Source of the DNA: Flagellimonas pacifica
GTDB taxonomy: Bacteria; Bacteroidota; Bacteroidia; Flavobacteriales; Flavobacteriaceae
Assembly (NCBI RefSeq): GCF_900215465.1
Contig: NZ_OBEH01000004.1
Span: 364,359-428,358, forward strand
DNA: 64,000 nt
Direction of reading: 5' to 3'
The notes below the pieces were generated by a model. It was not told the DNA's origin and did no database searches. It saw only the letters and a program-made list of their open reading frames with translations. This document shows positions 44,476-53,716 of this stretch, piece by piece; the stretch's first letter is position 1; each line of letters starts with the position of its first letter. The position numbers and the translations under genes were made by a program.

Positions 44476-45630
44476 ATGGCAAGTAAAATTGAAGTCAAAG
44501 ACTTATTAGAAGCAGGTGTGCATTTTGGACACCTAACAAGAAAGTGGAACCCAAACATGTCTCCTTACATCTACATGGAGCGTAATGGGATTCACGTAAT
44601 CAATCTCTACAAAACTGTAGCAAAAATTGAAGAGGCCAACGAAGCTCTTAAAAAAATTGCTGCATCCGGAAGAAAAATTCTTTTTGTAGCTACAAAAAAA
44701 CAAGCAAAGGATATTGTTGCAGAAAAAGTTTCCAATGTAAACATGCCCTACATCACTGAAAGATGGCCAGGTGGCATGTTGACCAACTTTGTAACTATTC
44801 GTAAAGCTGTTAAGAAAATGGCAGCTATCGATCGTATGAAGAAGGATGGTACATTCAACACCCTTTCTAAAAAAGAACGATTGCAGGTTGACCGTTTACG
44901 TGCCAAGTTGGAAAAAAACTTAGGTTCCATTGCAGATATGACCCGTTTGCCAGGTGCAATCTTTATCGTAGACACTATGCGTGAGCATATTGCAGTAAAA
45001 GAAGCTCAAAAATTGAACATTCCAATTTTTGCGATGGTAGATACAAACTCCGACCCAAGACCAATCGACTATGTGATTCCTGCAAATGATGATGCCGGTA
45101 AATCCATTGAGGCGATTATGACAGAAGTTACCAAAGCTGTAGCTGAAGGTTTGGCAGAGCGCAAGAACGAAAAATCAGCTGAAGCAAAAGAGGCTCCCGC
45201 AGCAAAAGAGGAAACTCCTGCCAAGGCAAAAAAAGAGTCTGCTAAAAAAGAAGAAAAAACTCCTGCTAAAGAAGTAGCAGCAAAACCTGCTGTTGAAAAA
45301 ACCGAAGAACCGGTTGCAGAGAATAAAGCTGAAGCCAAAGAGGAGCCTAAAGCCAAAAAAGCTGATGCTAAAGCAAAAGTCGACGACCTAACAAAAGTTG
45401 AGGGCGCTGGACCAAAAGCCGCTGAAGCATTAGTTGCAGCTGGCATTGATACTTTTGCCAAACTTGCAAAAGCTGATCCTGAAAAAATCAAAGAAATCTT
45501 GACTGAAGCTAGCTCAAGAATGGCACATTTAGACCCAACTTCTTGGCCAAAACAAGCTCAAATGGCAGCAGATGGCAAATGGGACGAGTTGAAAGAATGG
45601 CAAGACAACACCAAAGGAGGAGTTGAGTAG
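44476..45630 (+). CDS. rpsB: 30S ribosomal protein S2 with long C-terminal extension
   Basis: A 384-residue S2, against about 240 in E. coli. The core (1-230) is normal, with LLEAGVHFGHLTRKWNPNM and TERWPGGMLTNFVTIRKA. It is followed by a low-complexity Ala/Lys/Glu linker (about 232-300) and then a small folded domain (about 302-384). That domain contains TKVEGAGPKAAEALVAAGID, a helix-hairpin-helix pattern, and a Trp-rich end. Such extensions are found in Bacteroidota S2. Their role is unsettled. The tsf gene follows after 80 bases. Confidence 0.97.
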   Translation: MASKIEVKDLLEAGVHFGHLTRKWNPNMSPYIYMERNGIHVINLYKTVAKIEEANEALKKIAASGRKILFVATKKQAKDIVAEKVSNVNMPYITERWPGGMLTNFVTIRKAVKKMAAIDRMKKDGTFNTLSKKERLQVDRLRAKLEKNLGSIADMTRLPGAIFIVDTMREHIAVKEAQKLNIPIFAMVDTNSDPRPIDYVIPANDDAGKSIEAIMTEVTKAVAEGLAERKNEKSAEAKEAPAAKEETPAKAKKESAKKEEKTPAKEVAAKPAVEKTEEPVAENKAEAKEEPKAKKADAKAKVDDLTKVEGAGPKAAEALVAAGIDTFAKLAKADPEKIKEILTEASSRMAHLDPTSWPKQAQMAADGKWDELKEWQDNTKGGVE

Positions 45631-45660
45631 TCAATATTTGATTTAACATTCACCAAAAAC

Positions 45661-45680
45661 AAAACACTCCACAGTGTTTT
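45661..45680 (+). terminator. Hairpin between rpsB and tsf
   Basis: Perfect 8-bp stem AAAACACT/AGTGTTTT with loop CCAC. The T-rich 3' arm leads into ACTTTATATA. It may act as a partial terminator or as an mRNA processing/stability element that lowers tsf relative to rpsB. Confidence 0.5.
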
Positions 45681-45710
45681 ACTTTATATAAATTTTTAAA
45701 TAGAGAAAAA

Positions 45711-46535
45711 ATGGCAAAGATTACCGCCGCAGAAGTAAATAAATTAAGAAAGACCACGGGAGCTGGAATGATGGATTGCAAGAAAGCTTTGGTTGAAGCT
45801 GATGGTGATTTTGATAAGGCAATAGAAATCCTAAGAAAAAAAGGTCAAAAAGTAGCAGCCAAAAGAGCGGATAGAGATTCATCTGAAGGTGCAGCTATCG
45901 CAAAAGTAAACGCGGATAACTCAGCTGGAGTAATCATTTCTTTAAATTGCGAAACTGACTTTGTGGCCAAAAATGAGACCTTTGTAAGTCTAGCAAACGA
46001 TTTGGCAGACCTTGCACTTGGTTTTGACAGCAAAGATGCTTTTCTAGCCGCTTCATTCAATGGAATGACAGTAGCAGAAAAACTTACTGAGCAAACTGGC
46101 GTAATTGGAGAGAAAATTGAAATTGGAGGTTTTGAAAAATTGAACGCTCCTTTTGTAGGTTCATACATTCATGCAGGTAATAAGATTGCCACCCTAGTTG
46201 GTTTATCAGCGTCAGTTGACGGAGCTGCTGTTGCTGCAAAAGATGTTGCTATGCAAGCTGCTGCAATGAACCCAGTTGCACTTAACGAAGAAGGTGTTGA
46301 CCAATCTGTTATTGACAAGGAAATTGAGATTGCAAAAGATCAGCTGCGTCAAGAAGGAAAGCCAGAAGCTATGTTGGAAAACATTGCTAAAGGAAAATTG
46401 AAGCGTTTCTTTAAAGACAATACTTTGGTAAACCAAGCTTTTATTAAAGATAGCAAGCAAAGTGTTTCCCAATATGTAAAATCTGTAGATTCTAGTTTAG
46501 AAGTAACTGGATTTTCAAGAGTAGCTTTGGGATAA
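45711..46535 (+). CDS. tsf: Translation elongation factor Ts
   Basis: A 274-residue EF-Ts, the nucleotide exchange factor of EF-Tu. It has a UBA-like N-terminus with LRKTTGAGMMDCKKALVEAD, the conserved DFVAKNETFVSLANDLA segment in the core, and a C-terminal dimerisation region ending QSVSQYVKSVDSSLEVTGF. It follows rpsB as in most bacteria, and a strong terminator follows the stop. Confidence 0.98.
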   Translation: MAKITAAEVNKLRKTTGAGMMDCKKALVEADGDFDKAIEILRKKGQKVAAKRADRDSSEGAAIAKVNADNSAGVIISLNCETDFVAKNETFVSLANDLADLALGFDSKDAFLAASFNGMTVAEKLTEQTGVIGEKIEIGGFEKLNAPFVGSYIHAGNKIATLVGLSASVDGAAVAAKDVAMQAAAMNPVALNEEGVDQSVIDKEIEIAKDQLRQEGKPEAMLENIAKGKLKRFFKDNTLVNQAFIKDSKQSVSQYVKSVDSSLEVTGFSRVALG

Positions 46536-46560
46536 TAAAAAGCACATAGAATAAAATTAA

Positions 46561-46590
46561 AAAACCGCTACTTACCGTAGCGGTTTTTTT
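46561..46590. terminator. Bidirectional terminator between tsf and the DUF4097 genes
   Basis: Stem AAAACCGCTAC/GTAGCGGTTTT (11 bp) with loop TTACC, and T-tracts on both strands. It ends the rpsB-tsf transcript on the plus strand and the sigma-factor operon on the minus strand. Confidence 0.9.
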
Positions 46591-46608
46591 ATACCAATAA
46601 CCTTTTTT

Positions 46609-47424
46609 TTACTTTGATTTAATCAAAATATCTCCATTAAAAGTCTTGAACAACATTTCAGGTCCACCTCCATTAATCTTACCCCTTACCCACTGCTCTA
46701 TCTTCACCTTATAGGTCCCTGAAGAACTGTTTTTATTTACTTCAGGTTGATTGGAAGAAATTTGCATATCAAAATCTGTATAAATTTCACCCATATCCGT
46801 CTTAGCTTTAACATCTGCTTTTAAAGTACTTGGAAAAGTAATATCCAAATCCCCGTTCAAACTACTGAAAGCCATGTTCGCATCATTAGCAATACTATTA
46901 AAATCAACTTTGATATCACCATTTACCGTATCGGTAGAAGCTGAGCCACTTACCGATTCCAACGTAATCTCCCCATTAACATTACTAATTTCCATCTCGC
47001 CACTAACTCCTTTTACATAAATATCACCGTCGTTCACGGTAGCTAGTTTAAGTGAAAAATTCTTAGGAACATTCACTTGCAGATTAGTTGCCCTATTCCA
47101 TTGCTCATTGATTACACGTACCACGTTATTTTTCTCCTCCGCACTAATATCCAAGGATGAATTTTTTATTTTTTTCATCCCATTCCGTTTGTGATCTTTT
47201 CCATAATGCTCCTTCCTATTCTCAAAAGAGGCCTTAATCACCACCTCTTTTCCATCATATGCCACTACATCTATAGATCCTGAGAGTTGGCTTATAATTA
47301 ACTTCCCAGGTACGGAAGAATCACTTAAAGGAATTGAAAATAAATCTATATTCGTTTCTTGAGCAGTTAAATTGCCCGTTAAAATTGACACTATCAATAC
47401 TATACCTAATTTTAAGCTTTTCAT
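46609..47424 (-). CDS. DUF4097-type exported beta-solenoid protein (copy 2)
   Basis: A 271-residue exported protein. I chose the ATG at 47424 because it gives a signal peptide (LKLGIVLIVSILTGNLTAQ) and starts 5 bases after the upstream stop; a longer start would overlap that gene. The body is a run of short strands with Asn/Gly turns such as ISNVNGEITLESVSGSAS, TVNGDIKV and SSLNGDLDI, typical of DUF4097 beta-solenoids. It is paralogous to the gene just upstream. No catalytic residues are apparent; a surface or adhesin-like role is guesswork. Confidence 0.82.
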   Translation of the reverse strand: MKSLKLGIVLIVSILTGNLTAQETNIDLFSIPLSDSSVPGKLIISQLSGSIDVVAYDGKEVVIKASFENRKEHYGKDHKRNGMKKIKNSSLDISAEEKNNVVRVINEQWNRATNLQVNVPKNFSLKLATVNDGDIYVKGVSGEMEISNVNGEITLESVSGSASTDTVNGDIKVDFNSIANDANMAFSSLNGDLDITFPSTLKADVKAKTDMGEIYTDFDMQISSNQPEVNKNSSSGTYKVKIEQWVRGKINGGGPEMLFKTFNGDILIKSK

Positions 47425-47428
47425 GACT

Positions 47429-48292
47429 TTATATTTTTTTGATGAATACATTTCCGTTTAGTGTTTCAAAATCAAAATCTACTTGACCATTGCCTATCTG
47501 CACTATTGGCCGGGCCTCATACTTATACTTTGGTTTATTTTCTTCGCTTGACTTTTTCTGAGCTCTCATATATTGCTTATTAATGTCAAAGTCCGTAAAC
47601 ATTTCTCCATTCATACTTTTAAAGGAAATATTGGCCGATAGTGATTTCTGGTACGAAATATTGATATCACCATTTAACGAATAATACTCTGATGAACTTG
47701 TAGGATTGTTGGCATAGGATATGTTCACCGGTCCATTTATACAATTTACAAGGGTTTTCCCTGTAACATTCTTCAATGTAATACCCCCATTGATATTCCG
47801 GGCTTTAATTGAGCTTCCTCGAGTATTTTCCACCAAAACCTCGCCATTGTTAACAGTACCCACATCAATCTTTGCATTATAAGGAACTTTCACACTATAA
47901 GTTAACTTGTGTTCATAGGGTAGTTCTTCATTATTGTTACACCAGTTATACCTTAGATTATTTTTATCAAACTCCATATATGGTGCGTCTGGATATAAAA
48001 TCACGCCTTTTTTATCCTGAACAATCTTTAATTGAAGTTCTTGCTTTCCCAATTCCAGTCCTTCCAAATCATCTGAGGTGATTGTCCTATCCACTTCAAC
48101 CAAAATTTTGTCCCCATTATATCCTTCTACGGATATGGACCCAAAAATATTTCTGATTATCACACTGTTCTCTGATTCTCCCGAAAAGGAGATTTCCTTT
48201 TTAATTTTTTCTGTAAACTTTTTTTGTTGCGCTCTTAGACCAGGTTTCCCCACCAAAAAAGCAATACATGCTATTGCAATTAACTGTTTCAT
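47429..48292 (-). CDS. DUF4097-type exported beta-solenoid protein (copy 1)
   Basis: A 287-residue exported protein with signal peptide (LIAIACIAFLVGKPGLRAQ). As in its neighbour the body repeats strand-turn units with NG turns: NVTGKTLVNCINGPVNI, YSLNGDINISYQKSL, FKSMNGEMFTDFDIN and ETLNGNVFIKK. The two proteins share the order VNGE..ITL..GDI..SLNGD but differ widely in sequence, so the duplication is old. It lies 45 bases after the HEAT-repeat gene in the sigma-factor operon. Confidence 0.82.
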   Translation of the reverse strand: MKQLIAIACIAFLVGKPGLRAQQKKFTEKIKKEISFSGESENSVIIRNIFGSISVEGYNGDKILVEVDRTITSDDLEGLELGKQELQLKIVQDKKGVILYPDAPYMEFDKNNLRYNWCNNNEELPYEHKLTYSVKVPYNAKIDVGTVNNGEVLVENTRGSSIKARNINGGITLKNVTGKTLVNCINGPVNISYANNPTSSSEYYSLNGDINISYQKSLSANISFKSMNGEMFTDFDINKQYMRAQKKSSEENKPKYKYEARPIVQIGNGQVDFDFETLNGNVFIKKI

Positions 48293-48337
48293 CTTTTTAA
48301 ATTTGACTGTTCGTTTTTTGATTAATGATTGATTTAT

Positions 48338-49132
48338 CTAGATAATAGATTCTATAGAGTTTTTGATTTTCTTCCGCACTGTGGTATCTAATTTCTTTTC
48401 TTGCATCAATTGTTTAAAAGGCTCAATAGATGACTTTTCCTGTAGGGCAACCATCAAATTAGCCAAAGTAACCTGTAAAATCGGTGATTCTTGATATGGA
48501 ATTGATTTCACCAATCCCTGTCTCACCAATGGATTGTGAACATAATTGGTCAAAGATTCAACCGCCGCCAACCTAACATTCACATTAGCATCGTTATTTA
48601 AGGTTTGAAGCAGGGCCGTAATCACCTTCTCATCAACTCCCTCAAACTTGTTTGCCTCACTAACACCTTGCAATCTCTGATTTGCAGAAGGCTGCTCCAA
48701 GAGTGTCAAAACCAATTTTTGACGCATATCCCCTGTTTCCTTACTTACTATCGCAGCATTTACACCTGTTGCATCTCCACCAAAATTCATATAGTACCCA
48801 ATTGCTACACCAACCCCCAGCAACATCATTCCATAAACAAGTTGTGGTCTAAAAATCATTGGAAACCACCCAGCAAAAACCTCCCAAGTACTTTCTTTTT
48901 TAGTTTTCTCTATTTCCGAGGAAAGCATTGAAAAGAAGGTTTCATCCATTCTCGCAGATACTTCGGGAGCATCCAAGCTATTCACCATTTTCCAGGTATT
49001 CGACAATGCTATAAATTCAGATTCATATTCAGGGTTTTTATCAAGAAAGTCTATAAAAACTTTTCTTTTATCTTCAGACATTTGCCCGGATATGAAATCC
49101 ATTGCTTCTATTTCAAACTGCTCTTTATTCAT
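48338..49132 (-). CDS. Membrane anti-sigma factor candidate with HEAT-like repeats
   Basis: A 264-residue single-pass protein. The start ATG is at 49132, 4 bases after the sigma-factor stop (in-frame TTG further up is rejected). The N-terminal ~85 residues are an anti-sigma-like helical domain (FEIEAMDFISGQMSEDKRK). A membrane helix lies about 98-115 (GMMLLGVGVAIGYYMNF). The external part has HEAT-type helical repeats, for example ITALLQTLNNDANVNVRLAA and VESLTNYVHNPLVRQGL. It would hold the adjacent ECF sigma factor until an extracytoplasmic signal is sensed (inference). Confidence 0.75.
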   Translation of the reverse strand: MNKEQFEIEAMDFISGQMSEDKRKVFIDFLDKNPEYESEFIALSNTWKMVNSLDAPEVSARMDETFFSMLSSEIEKTKKESTWEVFAGWFPMIFRPQLVYGMMLLGVGVAIGYYMNFGGDATGVNAAIVSKETGDMRQKLVLTLLEQPSANQRLQGVSEANKFEGVDEKVITALLQTLNNDANVNVRLAAVESLTNYVHNPLVRQGLVKSIPYQESPILQVTLANLMVALQEKSSIEPFKQLMQEKKLDTTVRKKIKNSIESII

Positions 49133-49136
49133 AATT

Positions 49137-49691
49137 TCATGCAACTTCTAATTGTAAAAAAATCGCCCTTAAATCCTTAAGGGCACGATGCACCCTAACC
49201 TTGGCTGCACCCTCAGTACATCCAACAATTTTGGCAATCTCACTAAATTTTAGCTCTCTGTATTTACTCAATACCAACATTTCTCTTTTTTCATCTGGCA
49301 GTAATGACAAAGCTTTTTGGAGCAAAACCTTGTTCCCTTCATTTTCGTAACCATCATTTAAATGATCCTCCGCCCCAACTTTCATATCATCTGGAGACAT
49401 GCCAAGTGAAATACTTTGTTTTGCCATTGCTTTATGGTAATCATAGTTAACATTCCTTGCCATCCTAAACATCCAAGCAGCAAACGAACCATCACCAGAA
49501 TAAGATTTTCTATATTTTAAAACCCTTACAAAAACATTTTGAACCAAATCTTCGCTCACCGATGGGTTGTTTCCAAGATTGTAGAAAAATCCAAAGAGTT
49601 TTTTCTTATGTCTCTCATATAGCAACCCCAACTTATCCAAGTCTCCACTTTTTACTTTCATCATTAATGTATTATCGGTTAGGCTATGCAA
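49137..49691 (-). CDS. ECF RNA polymerase sigma factor
   Basis: A 184-residue sigma-70 of the ECF class. Region 2 is visible as LGLLYERHKKKLFGFFYNLG, SEDLVQNVFVRVLKYRKSY and WMFRMARNVNYDYHK. Region 4 shows LPDEKREMLVLSKYRELKF and KIVGCTEGAAKVRVHRALK. The frame opens with TTG at 49691; the first ATG (49664) would drop the conserved SLTDNTLM segment, so I keep the TTG with some doubt. It is the first gene of a four-gene unit that runs on to the two DUF4097 proteins. Confidence 0.88.
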   Translation of the reverse strand: MHSLTDNTLMMKVKSGDLDKLGLLYERHKKKLFGFFYNLGNNPSVSEDLVQNVFVRVLKYRKSYSGDGSFAAWMFRMARNVNYDYHKAMAKQSISLGMSPDDMKVGAEDHLNDGYENEGNKVLLQKALSLLPDEKREMLVLSKYRELKFSEIAKIVGCTEGAAKVRVHRALKDLRAIFLQLEVA

Positions 49692-49823
49692 TTGGATGCT
49701 ATTTTTGGATGTTTGTAGGGTATACCTTTGTTTTTGAAAAAGGTTACAGAATGTATGGTTTTTTTAACCATTTTATTCTTTAGAGATCTCTTTTTTCAGT
49801 AGTTCGCCATAAATAATTTTGAT

Positions 49824-49831
49824 TATTTTTG
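49824..49831 (+). promoter_or_regulatory. Probable -7 element of pyrH-frr
   Basis: TATTTTTG matches TAnnTTTG and lies 21 bases before the pyrH ATG. No good TTTG is present 17-23 bases upstream, so this is a half-supported promoter. Confidence 0.4.
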
Positions 49832-49852
49832 TCCGGACTTCAAATATCCTCA

Positions 49853-50560
49853 ATGCAATACAAGAGAATTTTATTAAAATTAAGCGGAGAAGCTTTAATG
49901 GGCGAGCAACAATATGGTATCGACCCAAAACGATTATCTGAATACGCCGAAGACATTAAAGCAGTTATTGAGAAGGGTGTTGAAGTAGCCATTGTAATAG
50001 GTGGAGGCAATATATTCAGAGGATTATCAGGTGCCAGTCAGGGAATGGATCGGGTGCAGGGAGACCATATGGGCATGTTGGCAACCGTTATTAATGGCCT
50101 GGCCCTACAAAGTGCCTTAGAAATCCAAGATGTGGAAACGAGATTACAATCTGCCATTAAAATCAATGAAGTTGCAGAGCCCTTCATAAGAAGAAGAGCT
50201 ATTAGACACCTTGAAAAAGGTAGAGTGGTAATTTTTGGTGGCGGTACAGGTAATCCATATTTTACAACAGATTCCGCAGCTGTTTTAAGAGCTATTGAAA
50301 TAAAAGCCGATGTTATCTTAAAAGGGACCCGAGTAGATGGGATTTACACCTCTGACCCTGAGAAAGATAAAACTGCCACTAAATTTGATAGCCTGTCCTT
50401 TAACGATGTACTCTCAAAAGGGTTGAAAGTAATGGACACAACAGCTTTTACATTAAGTCAGGAAAACGAGCTTCCCATTGTTGTTTTTGATATGAACACA
50501 AGAGGAAATTTGATGAAAATAGTATCTGGAGAAAATATTGGAACAGTAGTCAATATATAG
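49853..50560 (+). CDS. pyrH: Uridylate kinase (UMP kinase)
   Basis: A 235-residue PyrH converting UMP to UDP. The start ATG at 49853 gives [17 protein letters not shown], standard for the family; an upstream TTG is rejected. Further features are [33 protein letters not shown] and [18 protein letters not shown], which are the amino-acid-kinase motifs for phosphate and UMP binding. frr follows 42 bases later, the usual pyrH-frr order. Confidence 0.97.
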   Translation: MQYKRILLKLSGEALMGEQQYGIDPKRLSEYAEDIKAVIEKGVEVAIVIGGGNIFRGLSGASQGMDRVQGDHMGMLATVINGLALQSALEIQDVETRLQSAIKINEVAEPFIRRRAIRHLEKGRVVIFGGGTGNPYFTTDSAAVLRAIEIKADVILKGTRVDGIYTSDPEKDKTATKFDSLSFNDVLSKGLKVMDTTAFTLSQENELPIVVFDMNTRGNLMKIVSGENIGTVVNI

Positions 50561-50602
50561 ATTGGCATACGTCTTGATTCCGTTTATTAAATTTTTAAAA
50601 TT

Positions 50603-51157
50603 ATGGAAGAAGAAGTAACATTTATACTTGATAGTGCCAAGGAAAGCATGGATGGCAGCATTTCCCATTTAGAAAAAGCCTTGGTTAAAATCCGAGCTGG
50701 AAAAGCAAGTCCCGTAATGCTATCAACGGTTATGATAGAATATTATGGGTCACTTACTCCCCTTTCTCAGGTTTCAAACATCAATACTCCCGATGCAAGG
50801 ACAATTTCCGTTCAGCCATGGGAAAAGAATATCCTTGCAGATATTGAAACTGCCATTATGAATTCCAACTTGGGGTTCAATCCTATGAACAATGGTGAAA
50901 TGATAATTATAAATGTCCCACCATTAACGGAAGAACGGAGAATACAATTGGTAAAACAGGCCAAAGGAGAAGCAGAAGATGCAAAAGTAAGTATAAGAAG
51001 TGCGAGACAAGAGGCAAACAAAGAACTTAAAGCACTGGAAGTATCTGAAGATCGGCAAAAAAATGCAGAGGTAGATATTCAGGAACTCACCGATAACTAT
51101 AGTAAAAAAGTAGATGCCATTCTCTTGGTTAAAGAAGCTGAAATCATGAAGGTTTAA
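50603..51157 (+). CDS. frr: Ribosome recycling factor
   Basis: A 184-residue RRF that, with EF-G, splits post-termination ribosomes. The long helical hairpin and small domain are recognisable: KALVKIRAGKASPVML, YYGSLTPLSQVSNINTPDA, ISVQPWEKNILADIETAI, and NVPPLTEERRIQLVKQAK. The length is normal (185 in E. coli). It is the last gene of pyrH-frr. Confidence 0.97.
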   Translation: MEEEVTFILDSAKESMDGSISHLEKALVKIRAGKASPVMLSTVMIEYYGSLTPLSQVSNINTPDARTISVQPWEKNILADIETAIMNSNLGFNPMNNGEMIIINVPPLTEERRIQLVKQAKGEAEDAKVSIRSARQEANKELKALEVSEDRQKNAEVDIQELTDNYSKKVDAILLVKEAEIMKV

Positions 51158-51207
51158 ATCTTAAGATTTACTCCTTGCATTCCTTAGGAACACAGCCAAT
51201 CATTTTT

Positions 51208-51215
51208 TACCTTTG
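51208..51215 (+). promoter_or_regulatory. -7 element before the RND/MMPL exporter gene
   Basis: TACCTTTG followed by CGCCC, a frequent flavobacterial -7/start-site context, 17 bases before the ATG. The -33 element is weak. Confidence 0.45.
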
Positions 51216-51232
51216 CGCCCAATTAAACCCAT

Positions 51233-53629
51233 ATGGTAGCTAAGCTTACTAAAGGATTTTGGCCTAAAGTTGCACGTATTATCCTTAGAAACAGAATCCT
51301 TATTCTTCTAGGGGTTGCTGCTTTCACAGTTTTTTTGGGACTTCAGTGGAAAAACATGCAATTTTCCAATACTGAAGCAAACATTCTACCTGATGACCAT
51401 CCTGCAACCGTTCAGTATAACGCGTTCAAAAATATATTTGGAGAAGAAGGAAATGCCATTGTTCTGGCCGTTAGGGATTCATCGCTCTTTACCCCAAGTA
51501 AATTTAATCGCTGGAACAAGTTGAGCAAACAACTGGAAGCGTTTCCAGAAATAGATTTTGTAGTATCTACCGACAACCTTAAGGTTTTGCTCAAAGACAA
51601 TGACAAACAAGAGTTTGTCATGGAACATTTTGTAAAAAATCCTCCTAAAACCAAAGATGAGGTTGAACAATTAAAAAACCATCTATTTAAAGAACTTCCC
51701 TTTTACAACAACCTTATTTATAATGCTGAAAGCGGCACCATACAGACCATAGCCTATTTGGATAAGGACATTATGAACACAGCCGTGAGGAATGAATTTA
51801 TTCTGAACGACCTGGGAGATTTAGTAAAGAACTTTGAAGAAGAGACCAATCTTGACGTTAGGGTTTCCGGAATGCCATACATCCGTACATGGAACACTAA
51901 ATCCATAGTAGATGAAATAGGAATATTCATAGGTGCCGCGCTATTGGTCACCTCCATTATTTTCTTTTTCTTTTTTAGAAGCTTTAGGGCCACCTTTATT
52001 TCGATGGTCGTTGTAATTATTGGAGTAATGTGGGCTTTTGGAATATTAGGTCTTTTCAGGTATGAGATTACCATCCTAACAGCACTCATTCCACCATTGA
52101 TTATTGTAATTGGAATCCCAAATTGTGTTTTCCTAATCAATAAATACCAGCAAGAAGTCAAAAAACACGGAAACCAAGCTTTGTCATTGCAACGTGTTAT
52201 TTCCAAAATTGGAAATGCCACCCTTATGACAAACATAACCACAGCTTCAGGGTTTGCAACCTTTATTATTTTGGATAGTGATTTGCTTAAAGAATTTGGC
52301 ATTGTAGCATCCATAAACATTATCGGGATTTTCATCTTGTCTTTATTGATCATCCCTATCATCTATAGTTTTATGCCGCTTCCCAAAACCAAGCACTTAA
52401 AACACTTGAATAAAAAATGGATTGATATTTTTGTTAGTTGGATGGAACGTATGGTGAGGCATCATAGGATTGCCGTCTATATAACCACTCTTTGTGTTTT
52501 GATTCTGAGTATTATAGGTATCTACCAAATCAAGATTACGGGAAGTAGAATTGAAGATCTGCCAAAGGACACTCATTACTTTAAGGATATCCGTTTTTTT
52601 GAAGAAGAATTTGATGGTATCATGCCCATGGAGATTGTAGTGGATACAAAACGGAAAAATGGAGCCATAAAACCCTCTACTTTAAAACGAATGGATCAAT
52701 TGGGAACAGTAATTGACGAAACCCCAGAGCTTTCCAGACCCATATCACTCGTTAATTTAATCAAATATTCAAAACAAGCTTTTTACAACGGAATCCCCAA
52801 ATATTATCAATTGCCCACATCTCAAGAGAATACATTTATTATGGATGTAGCACGGAAGTCACAGAATGATGGCAACCTTTTGGATAGTTTTGTGGACAGT
52901 ACCGGCCAAACTGCTCGTATAACCACCTTTATGCGCGATGTGAAAATTGACCGTATGGAAGAGATTGAGAAGGATATGCAACAAGCAATTGCCAAATTCT
53001 TCCCTAGCGAACGTTATAATGTCTTCATGACTGGAAAAGCGCTATTGTTTTTAAAGGGCACTAAATATCTGGTCAAAAATCTTTTGTTGTCCCTAGCCCT
53101 CGCCATTGGACTCATTTCTCTCTTTATGGCCTATCTGTTCCGTTCATTTAGAATGATTATAATATCTCTCGTTCCTAACCTATTACCTTTGGTGATCACA
53201 GCGGGTCTGATGGGTTATTTGGGCGTTCCAATAAAACCTTCTACAATTCTCGTGTTCAGTATCGCATTTGGAATTTCTGTGGATGACACTATTCACTTTT
53301 TAGCTAAATACAGACAAGAGCTCGCTACCCATAAATGGCATATAAAAAGATCTGTATACGCAGCACTTCGTGAAACTGGGGTGAGTATGTTCTATACTTC
53401 CATTGTGCTTTTCTTTGGTTTTTCGGTCTTTATCATTTCTAGCTTTGGTGGAACCAAGGCATTGGGCGGATTGGTTTCCGCAACACTTCTTTTTGCCATG
53501 TTGGCCAATCTTATCCTGTTGCCTTCACTTCTTCTTTCTTTAGAAAGAAGCATAGCCAATAAAGAAGTACTCAAAAAGCCGCAAATTGATATTTTACCCA
53601 AAGAAGAGGACAATATCAAGGACAAATAG
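51233..53629 (+). CDS. RND/MMPL superfamily exporter
   Basis: A 798-residue inner-membrane exporter. Its two halves each have one helix, a large extracytoplasmic loop and five helices. Signature stretches include LIPPLIIVIGIPNCVFLINK, TLMTNITTASGFATFIIL in the first half and VFSIAFGISVDDTIHFLAKY plus FYTSIVLFFGFSVFII in the second. The Asp pair in the ISVDDTIH segment is where proton-coupled MMPL proteins have their relay. Members move lipids or hopanoids; the cargo here is unknown. No periplasmic adaptor or outer-membrane factor lies beside it. Confidence 0.9.
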   Translation: MVAKLTKGFWPKVARIILRNRILILLGVAAFTVFLGLQWKNMQFSNTEANILPDDHPATVQYNAFKNIFGEEGNAIVLAVRDSSLFTPSKFNRWNKLSKQLEAFPEIDFVVSTDNLKVLLKDNDKQEFVMEHFVKNPPKTKDEVEQLKNHLFKELPFYNNLIYNAESGTIQTIAYLDKDIMNTAVRNEFILNDLGDLVKNFEEETNLDVRVSGMPYIRTWNTKSIVDEIGIFIGAALLVTSIIFFFFFRSFRATFISMVVVIIGVMWAFGILGLFRYEITILTALIPPLIIVIGIPNCVFLINKYQQEVKKHGNQALSLQRVISKIGNATLMTNITTASGFATFIILDSDLLKEFGIVASINIIGIFILSLLIIPIIYSFMPLPKTKHLKHLNKKWIDIFVSWMERMVRHHRIAVYITTLCVLILSIIGIYQIKITGSRIEDLPKDTHYFKDIRFFEEEFDGIMPMEIVVDTKRKNGAIKPSTLKRMDQLGTVIDETPELSRPISLVNLIKYSKQAFYNGIPKYYQLPTSQENTFIMDVARKSQNDGNLLDSFVDSTGQTARITTFMRDVKIDRMEEIEKDMQQAIAKFFPSERYNVFMTGKALLFLKGTKYLVKNLLLSLALAIGLISLFMAYLFRSFRMIIISLVPNLLPLVITAGLMGYLGVPIKPSTILVFSIAFGISVDDTIHFLAKYRQELATHKWHIKRSVYAALRETGVSMFYTSIVLFFGFSVFIISSFGGTKALGGLVSATLLFAMLANLILLPSLLLSLERSIANKEVLKKPQIDILPKEEDNIKDK

Positions 53630-53716
53630 CTCTTTATACCACCATAAATCCTGGTTCTATTGCTATCATTTTTCGCCAAAAACCTATCTTTACCGCTTAA
53701 TTTACGATAGCCTAAA

